DNA of 59,268 nt from Betaproteobacteria bacterium (GTDB lineage: Bacteria > Pseudomonadota > Gammaproteobacteria > Burkholderiales > Burkholderiaceae_A). Where the stretch lies: NCBI GenBank assembly GCA_028139685.1, contig JAOINQ010000001.1:1-59268 (forward strand). The letters are read 5' to 3'. The translations under genes and the position numbers were made by a program. A model generated the notes under the pieces. That model had not been told where the DNA came from and did no database searches. It saw only the letters and a list, made by a program, of their open reading frames with translations. How positions within the stretch are numbered: position 1 is the stretch's first letter; every line of letters begins with the position of its first letter. Shown in pieces: positions 8,312 to 16,535 of this stretch.

Positions 8312-9720
8312 TTTGAGATATTTTTTCTGTTTCTAATTTTCTTCTTAATTTTTGGCTGACAATGAGTCAATGCGTCCTCTCTTCTCGGTTCTGCTGCTGC
8401 TCCCCAATCTAATCCTCTATCCTGAGCGTATCTTTTACCAAGACTCCATGCAATCTCCGCTCTCGCAAGCTCAACACCGAGGTAGAATGCATGGCTCGAA
8501 TCTTCCTCAACACCAAGTTTTTCGTAAAACTGAAAAGGATCTTGACCAGACCGCAAACCATCCCGATTGTAAACATGCAACCCGTCTGAGGTAATCTGAA
8601 TACGAAAATTCGGGTCTTTCACATTTTGAGCGGTAATTTTTATTTCTTCTAAAGAGTCAGGGAAAGGTTTTTTTTCATGAATCGTAAGCATACTATTAGT
8701 TAAATTTTTTGGCAGCACTTGATTTTCCCTAGAAGCAAACATTACTCGGCGAGAGACATCGATTTCCTTAATTACAGACTTTGCATGATCGCTAACCTGG
8801 GTTGTCAAAACGGCACTGGCTCTGATCTCACTGCAAATTCCTAGCAATATCGCGTTGATTCCCATAGTATCAGCATCAATCAATTCAGTTAAATTACCTG
8901 TGCCGACAAGTATTTTTATCTCTGGGAACATCGATCTTAATTTTGAGAACCTAACAACCGAATCAGTAAAACCAAAAGGTATAGGATCTAAAATAGAATC
9001 TGCCATAAAATCTATCCTCATTCTTTTTAAGTGACGGATTGATTCGCACAACGAATCCATCCCAACAGAATTATCAGGGATAATTATTGGCATTGATTTT
9101 CTGTATTTTTCAGCAATCCACAAATTTTCTGGTACCAAGCTTAAAAGATAGTCTGCTTTGGCAATAGCTCCTCTTTCCAATTCGCCTGGATTTAAAGAGT
9201 CTACGCTAACCTTAAACCCGTGCTTTTTTAATTTAGCAATGCTAGCTTCTAAATGTGGAAACTCTGTATCCGGCAAACAACCCAAATCAATTACATCTGC
9301 TCCTGATCTTTCAAACTCTTTAGCTCTTTCTAAAATTTCTTCCGTAGTTAATTTAGTTGCATCTGTTATTTCTGCAAAAATTAGAATATCATGCCTATTC
9401 ATTTCAATTCTTTTACCTCTCCTGTTAAAGAAATTTGGTATATCTTTCAACTCATCTGGACCTCTTAATATAGAGATCTCTAATTTCTCCGCGAGTATTT
9501 CTAAATCTCCACGGCATCGTCCTGGGACAATTATTTTGTCGAAACCTGCATATTTTGCAGGATCCAGTCTTCGCTCAATCATGTCTGCCGTCATTAGACC
9601 TGCTACCTGCAATCCGATCTCATAAATTTCCCATGAAAATGCAGGAGGATCAATACTCTTCAGAGTTGTCTCTAGGCTATCTTTAGCTAGCCTACCTGTT
9701 AGGAAGAGAATTCTATCCAA
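8308..9720 (-). CDS. Dihydropteroate synthase-related protein (predicted H4MPT pterin condensation)
   Basis: This is a 470-residue member of the DHPS-related family that accompanies H4MPT synthesis in archaea and methylotrophic bacteria. It is predicted to condense hydroxymethyl-dihydropterin diphosphate with beta-RFAP. The N-terminal ~150 residues carry the extra family domain. The DHPS-like barrel follows, with GADVIDLGCLPDTE around 160 and HGFKVSVDSLNPGE near 190. The C-terminus has the family signature DPFQFYEKLGVEED, then HAFYLGVELARAEIAW and GLDWGAA. A lysine/arginine-rich tail ends the protein. Its stop overlaps the mfnB fusion start by 4 nt, and its start overlaps the dmrB-like gene by 22 nt. 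Confidence 0.85.
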   Translation of the reverse strand: MDRILFLTGRLAKDSLETTLKSIDPPAFSWEIYEIGLQVAGLMTADMIERRLDPAKYAGFDKIIVPGRCRGDLEILAEKLEISILRGPDELKDIPNFFNRRGKRIEMNRHDILIFAEITDATKLTTEEILERAKEFERSGADVIDLGCLPDTEFPHLEASIAKLKKHGFKVSVDSLNPGELERGAIAKADYLLSLVPENLWIAEKYRKSMPIIIPDNSVGMDSLCESIRHLKRMRIDFMADSILDPIPFGFTDSVVRFSKLRSMFPEIKILVGTGNLTELIDADTMGINAILLGICSEIRASAVLTTQVSDHAKSVIKEIDVSRRVMFASRENQVLPKNLTNSMLTIHEKKPFPDSLEEIKITAQNVKDPNFRIQITSDGLHVYNRDGLRSGQDPFQFYEKLGVEEDSSHAFYLGVELARAEIAWSLGKRYAQDRGLDWGAAAEPRREDALTHCQPKIKKKIRNRKNISK

Positions 9721-10325
9721 TTTAATCCAAACTGTTTTAAACGCTTATCCAAAATCACCTGTAAATCACTTACAGTCTCCACAACTGTACACTCTTTGAA
9801 GTTTTTCAATAATGCTAAATTGTCGAATTCTACTTTGCGTGGTTTAAGCTCTACCCATTCCTTTGGTGATTCTGTTATGACAGTAGGTTCGGTATCACAA
9901 GCAAAAACAATTGTTTCTATATTAAGTTTGCCTGCTTGAGCAAACATATTTGTCGGCAACGTATCTGATATCCCCAAAGCACACTTAACAACTGTATTAC
10001 TCGTCGCAGGCGCTATTATAACTGTATGATAACCATTTTTGTACAAAGCTCCCACAGGTACAGAACTGTATGTCTTATCTCTGAAAAGCTTATGCTTTAA
10101 CTTAATATCATCAAGCCTATATCCGTACATTGGTAATACTTCCTCTGCCGCCTTGGATAAAAAAATATCTGTATCGGGCATTTTATCTAAAAGCTGTATA
10201 GATTCTTTCAAATAATGCCCTGAGCCAGTCAAACACCATGCGAATTTAGAATTTTGATTTTTAACTTTTTGTCCATCAGACTGTGTAGCTACAGAATGCC
10301 AAATATCATTGTTTAATTTTTTCAT
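9699..10325 (-). CDS. dmrB: DmrB-type flavoprotein, predicted dihydromethanopterin reductase
   Basis: This 208-residue flavoprotein belongs to the archaeal-type group that includes DmrB, shown in archaea and in a Burkholderia relative to reduce dihydromethanopterin to H4MPT. The FMN-binding loop region is visible: FAWCLTGSGHYLKES near residue 28, and TVIIAPATSNTVVKCALGI near 103. An ISDTLPTNMFAQAGK stretch follows. It heads the dmrB - DHPS-like - DUF447-MfnB gene string and is divergent from the folB-like gene with 40 nt between. The C-terminal 40 residues are charged and less distinctive. Reductase activity is inferred from family and context. Confidence 0.8.
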   Translation of the reverse strand: MKKLNNDIWHSVATQSDGQKVKNQNSKFAWCLTGSGHYLKESIQLLDKMPDTDIFLSKAAEEVLPMYGYRLDDIKLKHKLFRDKTYSSVPVGALYKNGYHTVIIAPATSNTVVKCALGISDTLPTNMFAQAGKLNIETIVFACDTEPTVITESPKEWVELKPRKVEFDNLALLKNFKECTVVETVSDLQVILDKRLKQFGLNWIEFSS

Positions 10326-10365
10326 AAGCTTTATAATCGTCGGACACTAATTCGGATATTATCTC

Positions 10366-10857
10366 ATGACAATGGAACCAATAAAATTGAATACGCCATC
10401 TCATTTAGAATATCATTTCTCTTTTAATGACTTAGACATTGTCAAAATTTCCAAGCTTAAGACGTCTACTGTGATTGGAATTTGTGAAGATGAATTGTTT
10501 GAACCTCAACCCTTAATTATTACAATCGATATGGGGATACCACGACCAACAGCTTGTGATTCGGACGACATTAGGCAAACCGTTGACTATGACTGTGTGC
10601 GTAAAACTGTTATCAAATTCGCAACCAACAACAAATATAAGCTTCTCGAGTCTTTTGGAGAGCAGTTATCAAGGATTCTACTGGGCAAATACAAACTTTC
10701 AATAATTAAGCTACAAATTGAGAAACCAGCAAAATATCCAGATGTTGAATCTGTCGGTTTTGAAATGCTCAGATCGGCAAACAAAAATTTAAAATTCAGA
10801 CGTCACGAAAACAATATATTCTATTTACTAGGGTCCGGAATTATCCCAAAAAAATAG
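10366..10857 (+). CDS. folB: FolB-like dihydroneopterin aldolase
   Basis: This is a 163-residue member of the FolB/FolX aldolase family, which makes 6-hydroxymethyl-dihydropterin from dihydroneopterin, the pterin precursor shared by folate and H4MPT. Residues matching the family active site are visible: the acidic-then-glutamine loop EDELFEPQP (E43, Q48), Y75 in DYDCV, E95 in LLESFGEQ and K120 in QIEKPAK. The N-terminal 20 residues and the C-terminal 25 extend beyond the compact core of about 118. It sits alone on the plus strand inside the minus-strand C1 island, so an H4MPT-dedicated role is likely but folate use is not excluded. ATG 10372 is an alternative start. Confidence 0.8.
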   Translation: MTMEPIKLNTPSHLEYHFSFNDLDIVKISKLKTSTVIGICEDELFEPQPLIITIDMGIPRPTACDSDDIRQTVDYDCVRKTVIKFATNNKYKLLESFGEQLSRILLGKYKLSIIKLQIEKPAKYPDVESVGFEMLRSANKNLKFRRHENNIFYLLGSGIIPKK

Positions 10858-10862
10858 GACGC

Positions 10863-10888
10863 GCCGGCTATTCTTAAAAATAGCCGGC
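10863..10888 (-). terminator. Intrinsic terminator-like hairpin downstream of fae
   Basis: This is a perfect 10-bp GC-rich stem (10863-10872 with 10879-10888) and a 6-nt loop. Read on the minus strand from fae, it is followed after 8 nt by a run of seven T. On the plus strand no T run follows, so the fae side is the likely user. It lies between the convergent folB-like and fae stops and would insulate them. Confidence 0.6.
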
Positions 10889-10905
10889 TCATGTCCAGAT
10901 TCTAC

Positions 10906-11412
10906 CTAAGCAGCAAATGGGTGTGCCGATGAACCTTTACTTGATACAACTTCAGACGCAGTTGGCTGCCCGGAAACTGCGCGCTCAATGGCTTCTTTAG
11001 TTGCCTGATAGTTGTAATCTTGGATTTTCTTATCATCCGAAGCTTCCCAGTGAATGAAAACCCCAACACTCACGAAAATATCGTCTGCTTCACTTGCCGG
11101 AATTGTACCGTCCTCAACACTATCAGCCACTGCCATAGCAACCGCTCTTTGTGCAGGACCAAACATTTGTACGGCCTGTTTTGCACCCTTAATGGTGACT
11201 TTGTTGAACATAACTGTTGCAGGCTTGCACATTAAGTTTGGTGCTACAACCGCTAAAAGGCTTGTAAAACCATCTTTGTTGTTGGTCAATGCATTGGTAA
11301 AAGCCGACTCTGCAGCACTACCTCGCGGTCCTAAAATAAGATCAATGTGAGCAACTTCGTTCCCATCACCGACTAGAGACTCTCCAACCATTACTCGGTC
11401 AATTTTTGCCAT
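10906..11412 (-). CDS. fae: Formaldehyde-activating enzyme
   Basis: Fae (168 residues, typical length) condenses formaldehyde with H4MPT to methylene-H4MPT, the entry reaction of the pathway and a formaldehyde detoxification step. The sequence matches the family end to end: [19 protein letters not shown] with the catalytic-type histidine near residue 22, [27 protein letters not shown] and the C-terminal [13 protein letters not shown] good ribosome binding site (GGAG) lies 9 nt before the ATG. A terminator-like hairpin follows the gene, and another small hairpin precedes it. This fits separate, strong expression, as is usual for Fae. Confidence 0.97.
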   Translation of the reverse strand: MAKIDRVMVGESLVGDGNEVAHIDLILGPRGSAAESAFTNALTNNKDGFTSLLAVVAPNLMCKPATVMFNKVTIKGAKQAVQMFGPAQRAVAMAVADSVEDGTIPASEADDIFVSVGVFIHWEASDDKKIQDYNYQATKEAIERAVSGQPTASEVVSSKGSSAHPFAA

Positions 11413-11433
11413 CAGTATTTCTCCATAATAAAA

Positions 11434-11463
11434 TTTATAAAAAACCTGCCCTTTTGTAAAGGG
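11434..11463 (-). promoter_or_regulatory. Hairpin plus T run between citG-like gene and fae (terminator/attenuator, or fae promoter)
   Basis: On the minus strand a 6-bp inverted repeat with a 3-nt loop (11449-11463) is followed within a few bases by six T, then TATAAA (11439-11434). It could terminate or attenuate read-through from the citG-like gene. The same bases also contain TTTACA (11460-11455), 15 nt from TATAAA, a short-spaced promoter-like pair for fae. The sequence alone does not decide between these. Confidence 0.4.
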
Positions 11464-11484
11464 ATGTTCAGCTAACCCACTAGC

Positions 11485-12417
11485 CTAAGCCGAAAAATCA
11501 GGCTCTAACAAACCAAATATCAAAAGAGAGCAAACAGTTATATCAGCACTAGTACCTGGATTTAAACCGCGCACCTTCAAGAACTCATCGAACTGTCTAA
11601 TTCTCGACCGATTTGGCAAATTCATTTTACCATTATTTAGTTTATTTAATACGTTTTCAAAGTTAATTTGGTCTTGAAAAATTTTTATTGTTTTTTTTCT
11701 TACAAATTCAGCTACACGCAAGCCAAATTTTCGCTGAATGTGAGAATCTCTAATATTAGTAAGCCAATAAAAATAGATCAGGGAAGTCAGAGATTGTCTA
11801 CTGCATGGGTTAATAGGCCTCTCTTTATTAATCCACTGTCTTCGAAAATTTTCTTGTAGGACAGGCTGCTTCAAAATTTCGAAAAAACCAGTGAAATATT
11901 GCTTTGCAATAAAGTCCTTATCTTTTGCTTGCCGCATTGCATCAATAATTTTCACATTGGTTAATCTAACATCCATCTCTCTATCTGCGCCGAGACCGCC
12001 TGGATTTGCGTGAACAATTGCATCGTATATTAATTTTGATTGGTTTGAATCGATTGCCTTTATGGCTTTTATTAACTCATCTCGAAGATATTCTAACGGA
12101 TTAACCAATCTCTTAAAATCCTCTTCTGCCAATTTTTGCATTACATGAAGCACCGGCGCGCACAAAAGAATAATCCCAAGATTTGTATTACAACCAGTTT
12201 CCTTGACACTCTCCTTTGTAGCAAAATATATTTTTTCTCCAAGGTTGAACCCTTGCGCTACTAATAATGATGCACAAGCTTGGGAGCTTTTTATAAAATC
12301 CTGGCCGGTCATACCGAACCCTGAAGAATTAAAACTTACATTTCCTGGTTTCAGAGTTTGAACATCTAATTGGCATGCAATTAGAAAGTTTTTTTTTAAT
12401 AAACCTAAATAATCCAT
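11485..12417 (-). CDS. CitG/MdcB-like protein of the H4MPT gene set (function unassigned)
   Basis: This 310-residue protein is related to triphosphoribosyl-dephospho-CoA synthases (CitG/MdcB). It carries the N-terminal DVQTLKPGNVSF pattern and the motif NPGGLGADREMDV near residue 135. A group of these proteins is conserved in bacterial C1 islands next to mch and fae, and neither citrate lyase nor malonate decarboxylase genes are present here. A role in H4MPT or methylofuran synthesis is inferred from context and unproven. ATG 12417 is preceded by an in-frame GTG at 12420, either of which could be used. It follows the RimK-like ligase by about 14 nt, in the mptG-to-fae gene string. Confidence 0.78.
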   Translation of the reverse strand: MDYLGLLKKNFLIACQLDVQTLKPGNVSFNSSGFGMTGQDFIKSSQACASLLVAQGFNLGEKIYFATKESVKETGCNTNLGIILLCAPVLHVMQKLAEEDFKRLVNPLEYLRDELIKAIKAIDSNQSKLIYDAIVHANPGGLGADREMDVRLTNVKIIDAMRQAKDKDFIAKQYFTGFFEILKQPVLQENFRRQWINKERPINPCSRQSLTSLIYFYWLTNIRDSHIQRKFGLRVAEFVRKKTIKIFQDQINFENVLNKLNNGKMNLPNRSRIRQFDEFLKVRGLNPGTSADITVCSLLIFGLLEPDFSA

Positions 12418-12431
12418 CACTTGACCAAAGC

Positions 12432-13367
12432 TTATCTCAGCTTAGAAATCATAAACTTGATGATTTTATCTGATATATTTATATCACTCACATTTTGTAA
12501 CCCCTTCCAGGCAGGAACTCCATTTACCTCTAAAACCTTATATCCTATTTCGGAGCTCTTATCCTCTATTATGTCGACCCCACCAATTTCTAATCCCACC
12601 GCTCTTATTGACTGAATCGCTAATTTCTTCAAAAAATTATCTGGAATAATTCTTCTACAAACTCCTCCTTTAGCAACATTGTGTACCCAACCCTGCCCTT
12701 TTCTCTCCATTGCGGCAATTACCTCATCATCTACAACAAAAACTCTGAAGTCTCTCAACAAACTCCCCATTGGTTCCACAAATTCTTGTATATAGTAAAC
12801 ACCTTTGGCAAAGTTTATCTTTTTTTCGAAATTTTTTTCGTTTTTTATTTTTTCGTCTATCAGCGTCACGTTAATTCCTTGCGAACCAAAAATTGGTTTG
12901 ATAACCAGATTTCGACCCTCATCTAATAGGCGATTAATAAGCTTAATGCTGGTTGCCTTATCTTCAAGTGCCCAACAATCAGGAGTTGAAATATCTTGCA
13001 TCCTTAAAAGAAAACTAGTCATGCATTTGTCTACACTGTTTTCTATTCCCTTTCCGGAATTTACAATAGGAACTCCAAGAGATTCCAATTGATGCAAAAT
13101 TGCCAACCGGCGAGTAACTTGCTCCAAGGTCCCTCCCTCAATACCTCTAACAAAACAACAGCTAGGATTCGTCTTAAAATTTCTTAAAACAAATTTATCT
13201 TTAGCACAATCAATAAAAATATCAACAGATGAAAGATTTAGAATTCTACTTGTAATTCCCGAGCGATTAAGTCCAATTTGCAACTGATCAGTATGCCAAC
13301 CAATCTCGTCAGAGAAAATGATAACCTCTCTTTTTTTTTCGTTACTTACTTTTCCAACTCTATCCAT
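12432..13367 (-). CDS. RimK/MptN-like ATP-grasp glutamate ligase (predicted H4MPT or methylofuran tailoring)
   Basis: This is a 311-residue ATP-grasp protein of the RimK class. Motifs seen are NLVIKPIFGSQGINV near residue 152, YYIQEFVEP near 190, a DFRVFVVDDEVIAAMER segment and the metal-binding end KVLEVNGVPAWKG near 285. The archaeal relative MptN adds glutamate to H4MPT. A variant lineage occurs in methylotroph C1 islands. Glutamylation of H4MPT or of methylofuran is the likely reaction, inferred from family and context. It overlaps the end of mch by 22 nt, so it is translated from the same transcript. Confidence 0.78.
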   Translation of the reverse strand: MDRVGKVSNEKKREVIIFSDEIGWHTDQLQIGLNRSGITSRILNLSSVDIFIDCAKDKFVLRNFKTNPSCCFVRGIEGGTLEQVTRRLAILHQLESLGVPIVNSGKGIENSVDKCMTSFLLRMQDISTPDCWALEDKATSIKLINRLLDEGRNLVIKPIFGSQGINVTLIDEKIKNEKNFEKKINFAKGVYYIQEFVEPMGSLLRDFRVFVVDDEVIAAMERKGQGWVHNVAKGGVCRRIIPDNFLKKLAIQSIRAVGLEIGGVDIIEDKSSEIGYKVLEVNGVPAWKGLQNVSDINISDKIIKFMISKLR

Positions 13368-14335
13368 GACTCTTCTAAAAGAGATAAATTCAACTTCCCC
13401 TCAACCCACGTCTTTCCACTATCCAAACTACTAATTATTACTTTTGCAGGGGCAAAAAGCATTGGATCAATTTTATAGAAGTCATATGAAACAGACTTAA
13501 AAATTTCAGAAAATGATTTCCCGTAATCTTTGGAATTGGATGAAGGTAAAGCTTTGGCAAGTTCTTCGGATTCACTATCGTTTCCACTAACAACAAGTTG
13601 CACTAAGCCTCCATATAGAATAGCGTCATTAGTTCTACCCATGGCTTCTAGAAAGTCATCTGAAGGTAAAGGAAGCGGCGCATTTGCAAAACCTTCAACA
13701 ACATTCTGCAAAGGAAACTTTAGTGCATGCAATTTATGCATCGCAACCTCCAACACCCGAGAAACTACCTGCGTGGTTCCGGCCAGGCTTGTAGTTGGCG
13801 TTATTATTAATACAAGATTCTCCGGATTTAACCTGCAATCATTAATAATCTTGTCGATAATTTTTCTAGGAGGATAAGATGCGACTTCTAAAATTAAAAC
13901 CCCTTTTTGAGATATTTCTGAGTAAGCTATTTCCCTAATTAAATCTTCCCTATTGGCCAATACACGAGCAGGTCCTGACGCAAGGCAATTAAAGGGTTTC
14001 CCTGCATTATCTTCTTTCGCCACGCTTAAACTCCAACCAGCATACTGACTCGACAAGCAAGCTATAACTGGGACTGAACTATTAACATAAACAGTGTTTG
14101 GAATTTTTCTAGTTGGATCCATGCCTAAGGTAATGTTCCCTAATCCACCCATGCAAATCTCCGCTATTTTTATGCCCGCCAAAATACTGCCCTTATAGCT
14201 CAAACCAGCATCCAATATTCTTACTCCATTTGACTCACATTTGACACCTATGTTGTACTTTTTGGAGTCCTTTATCATTAACTCTGCTAAACGGTAAGCG
14301 TTATCATTTATAGCGAAGCATACTTTATTGGTCAT
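13346..14335 (-). CDS. mch: Methenyl-H4MPT cyclohydrolase
   Basis: Mch (329 residues, usual length) interconverts methenyl- and formyl-H4MPT, between the dehydrogenase step and the Fhc complex. Family stretches include GGLGNITLGMDPTRKIPN, VPVIACLSSQYAGWSL, FNCLASGPARVLA and NLVLIITPTTSLAGTTQVVSR (first part shown only as landmarks). The start ATG at 14335 lies 20 nt after the upstream ATP-grasp stop. Its 3' end overlaps the RimK-like gene. The product is cytoplasmic and is one of the three pathway enzymes in this window that make a functional H4MPT route likely. Confidence 0.96.
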   Translation of the reverse strand: MTNKVCFAINDNAYRLAELMIKDSKKYNIGVKCESNGVRILDAGLSYKGSILAGIKIAEICMGGLGNITLGMDPTRKIPNTVYVNSSVPVIACLSSQYAGWSLSVAKEDNAGKPFNCLASGPARVLANREDLIREIAYSEISQKGVLILEVASYPPRKIIDKIINDCRLNPENLVLIITPTTSLAGTTQVVSRVLEVAMHKLHALKFPLQNVVEGFANAPLPLPSDDFLEAMGRTNDAILYGGLVQLVVSGNDSESEELAKALPSSNSKDYGKSFSEIFKSVSYDFYKIDPMLFAPAKVIISSLDSGKTWVEGKLNLSLLEESWIELEK

Positions 14336-14355
14336 GTTGTTTTTCCCCTGAAAAA

Positions 14356-15504
14356 TTAAGTTAACTGTGCTATTTTGTTGTGAATAAAATCAACCTTATC
14401 ATCTAAAGCCCTCTGTAGCTCCAGGATACTATTACTTCTCAAGAAAACAGAGCATACTGGTTCATGCTTTTTAAAGAAGTATTTTTTATTTGGTATATTA
14501 GTTAGAAATTTATTGTTAAAAAGTGATTCCTGACAACGCTCATTCATATAAAAATCTGAGCCTGCGTATATAATCCGAAATCCAGAAATTATTTTTTTTT
14601 TTATTGCTGAAAAATTTTCAGGTATGCGTGCATTACATGGAATGCCACGCGTGAGATGAATATGTTTTTCAAAAAAGCTGAAACTATATGACTCCTGTAG
14701 AATCTCGAAAGATGCTGTTATACGAGGATTTAAGTCCAAGAAATACACTGAGTTATCAGATACTAAAAAATCTATACCATTAAAACCTCTAAGTTTGAAT
14801 GTCTGTGCAATAAGTTTGGAAAATCTCAAAGCCTCTTGATCAATACTATGATTCAATTCAATCGGACCATCTAAACCACAAAATACAAAAGGTAGATTGC
14901 TCTGTTTGGTGGTAACTGGTTTGCTGTAGCCCAGTGGCATAACATTTTGTCCGTCAGCAAAAAAAGATAAGCTTACTGCCATTCCTGGAAACTGTTTCTG
15001 AAAATACTCGGAACTTTTGGATTTTCTTCCAAACAGTTCTTTATTACCACGTCCACCTGAGGAACCTAAGTCTTTCATTATCCAACCAGGCCCCAGATCC
15101 TCAAGAGAACCCGCCGATAAATTAACCTGCGGGAAAGGAACTTTTAATAATTTTAATTTTTCGAAAAATAAGATTGGATTTTCCAAGCACTTAAAAACCG
15201 AAAGAGGATTCGCATACAACGGTAGAATTTCATTCGCCTCCCTCAGTAAATGATGTTTTCCCTCAAACCCCGACCCAATAACCAACCCTTTGAAACCATT
15301 AACTTTAAAAACCGACAGAGCGTTTAAAAAATTTTTACTGTCTATGCCCGTTGGCTCAGGAAAACGAGTTCCAATATGCCTCCAAAATATCGCTGAAGTC
15401 AGGCAATCCTTATCTCCAAAGACATCCATGACACCTAATTTACAGCCAAATCTTTGAGAAGAGCAAACTACACCTCTTCCGCTTAGGGACGCATACACAT
15501 ACAC
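14356..15504 (-). CDS. Second-class ATP-grasp protein of the H4MPT gene set
   Basis: This is a 382-residue ATP-grasp protein that differs from the other two in this island. It has the ATP-binding strand GWIMKDLGSSGGRGN near residue 134 and the metal-binding end YFLDLNPRITASFEI near 262, plus a C-terminal ~100-residue extension. Similar ATP-grasp proteins are conserved in methylotroph C1 islands without a proven substrate; an amide or glutamyl ligation in H4MPT or methylofuran synthesis is an inference. The start is GTG 15504, with a second GTG 6 nt later. AGGAA, overlapping the mptG stop, supplies the ribosome binding site. Confidence 0.72.
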   Translation of the reverse strand: MYVYASLSGRGVVCSSQRFGCKLGVMDVFGDKDCLTSAIFWRHIGTRFPEPTGIDSKNFLNALSVFKVNGFKGLVIGSGFEGKHHLLREANEILPLYANPLSVFKCLENPILFFEKLKLLKVPFPQVNLSAGSLEDLGPGWIMKDLGSSGGRGNKELFGRKSKSSEYFQKQFPGMAVSLSFFADGQNVMPLGYSKPVTTKQSNLPFVFCGLDGPIELNHSIDQEALRFSKLIAQTFKLRGFNGIDFLVSDNSVYFLDLNPRITASFEILQESYSFSFFEKHIHLTRGIPCNARIPENFSAIKKKIISGFRIIYAGSDFYMNERCQESLFNNKFLTNIPNKKYFFKKHEPVCSVFLRSNSILELQRALDDKVDFIHNKIAQLT

Positions 15505-15513
15505 AGCAGGTTC

Positions 15514-16491
15514 CTATCTTTCATTTTTAAATAGCTGATAGCCCCTATTTCTTGCACAAGTTACATCAAATCGAAGACCATCTGTCAACAAATTATTTTT
15601 TTTTAAAAATTTAAGGGCTTTTTGCAGCTCATCATTAGACTTAAAAATTGCAAAACCAGTTGGACCCCATGATGACTGTCCGCTTCCAATCTCAAAATTC
15701 TTTGCTAAAATTCTTATCACATTTCCCACTGAAGGACTAGAAAATGTCGAACCGTCTTGGGCATTAAAAAAAATCTCTCCCATTAAGTTCTGGATACTAG
15801 TTAAGCCCTTAGCGAATGACTCGAAATCTTTATCAATTATTGCAGGAATAACTCTAAGCAAAGTTTCTCGGCAAAGTGTAGATGATTTTTCCTTAGTGAT
15901 TTTTGGTAACCCCTCTATTGCCTTAATTTCTCGATCTCCGTAAAAGTGTGAGGTTTTATTCCGCATAACTAGCAATATTTTCCAGTTTTTCGGAAAACAT
16001 ACCCGTGAAATCAAAGGTGGCTGTCTAGCATCAGTAAGCTTGCCTCCATCAACAATAAATCCGCCTTTATCAAAACCAAGAATCCCAATTCCACTTCGTT
16101 TGCCTCTATTGACCGTTAAGCTTAGATGTTCGGTTTTAGGCTTTAATTTAATTATTTCGAGCAATGCTCTGCTAAGTGCTAATGCCAATTGGGTACCCGA
16201 GCCAAAGCCAGAGTGCCGAGGAGGTTTTTCCTTAAGAACGATTTTGAAATTATCGGCAAACCCGTATTTTTTTTTTAATCTTGTTATGGTGGCCCTAAAA
16301 AAATTGGCAGTTTCCTCATCCATAGCATCACCGGTAAGAATCAAAGTATTTGATATTCTGGCCTCCAATTCTACATTGTACCCCTCAATAACAAGGCCCA
16401 AGCTAGCAAATTTACGCCCCGACAAACCAGTTGGGTCTAAAAATCCAAAATGCAGTCTAGCGGGAGCAATTAGGGACACAGAATCATCCAC
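15514..16491 (-). CDS. mptG: Beta-ribofuranosylaminobenzene 5'-phosphate synthase (first committed H4MPT step)
   Basis: This 325-residue GHMP-superfamily enzyme condenses PRPP with 4-hydroxybenzoate or 4-aminobenzoate to start the methanopterin side chain. It opens with SLIAPARLHFGFLDPTG, the family N-terminus. The GHMP loop PPRHSGFGSGTQLALA lies at about residue 89, followed by GKRSGIGILGFDKGGF near 132. The start is GTG 16491, with GGTGA about 8 nt upstream as the ribosome binding site. Just before it lies the 10-bp palindrome GTGAATTCAC. It begins the mptG - ATP-grasp - mch - RimK-like - citG-like - fae gene string. Confidence 0.9.
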   Translation of the reverse strand: MDDSVSLIAPARLHFGFLDPTGLSGRKFASLGLVIEGYNVELEARISNTLILTGDAMDEETANFFRATITRLKKKYGFADNFKIVLKEKPPRHSGFGSGTQLALALSRALLEIIKLKPKTEHLSLTVNRGKRSGIGILGFDKGGFIVDGGKLTDARQPPLISRVCFPKNWKILLVMRNKTSHFYGDREIKAIEGLPKITKEKSSTLCRETLLRVIPAIIDKDFESFAKGLTSIQNLMGEIFFNAQDGSTFSSPSVGNVIRILAKNFEIGSGQSSWGPTGFAIFKSNDELQKALKFLKKNNLLTDGLRFDVTCARNRGYQLFKNER

Positions 16492-16535
16492 GTGAATTCA
16501 CCAAAAAAATTAAATTTTATTAGATTAGTGTTATT

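Noticed and set aside
9158..9625. 155-codon plus-strand frame inside the DHPS-like gene
   Set aside because: It is a shadow of the minus-strand gene, with no ribosome binding site and no recognisable domain.
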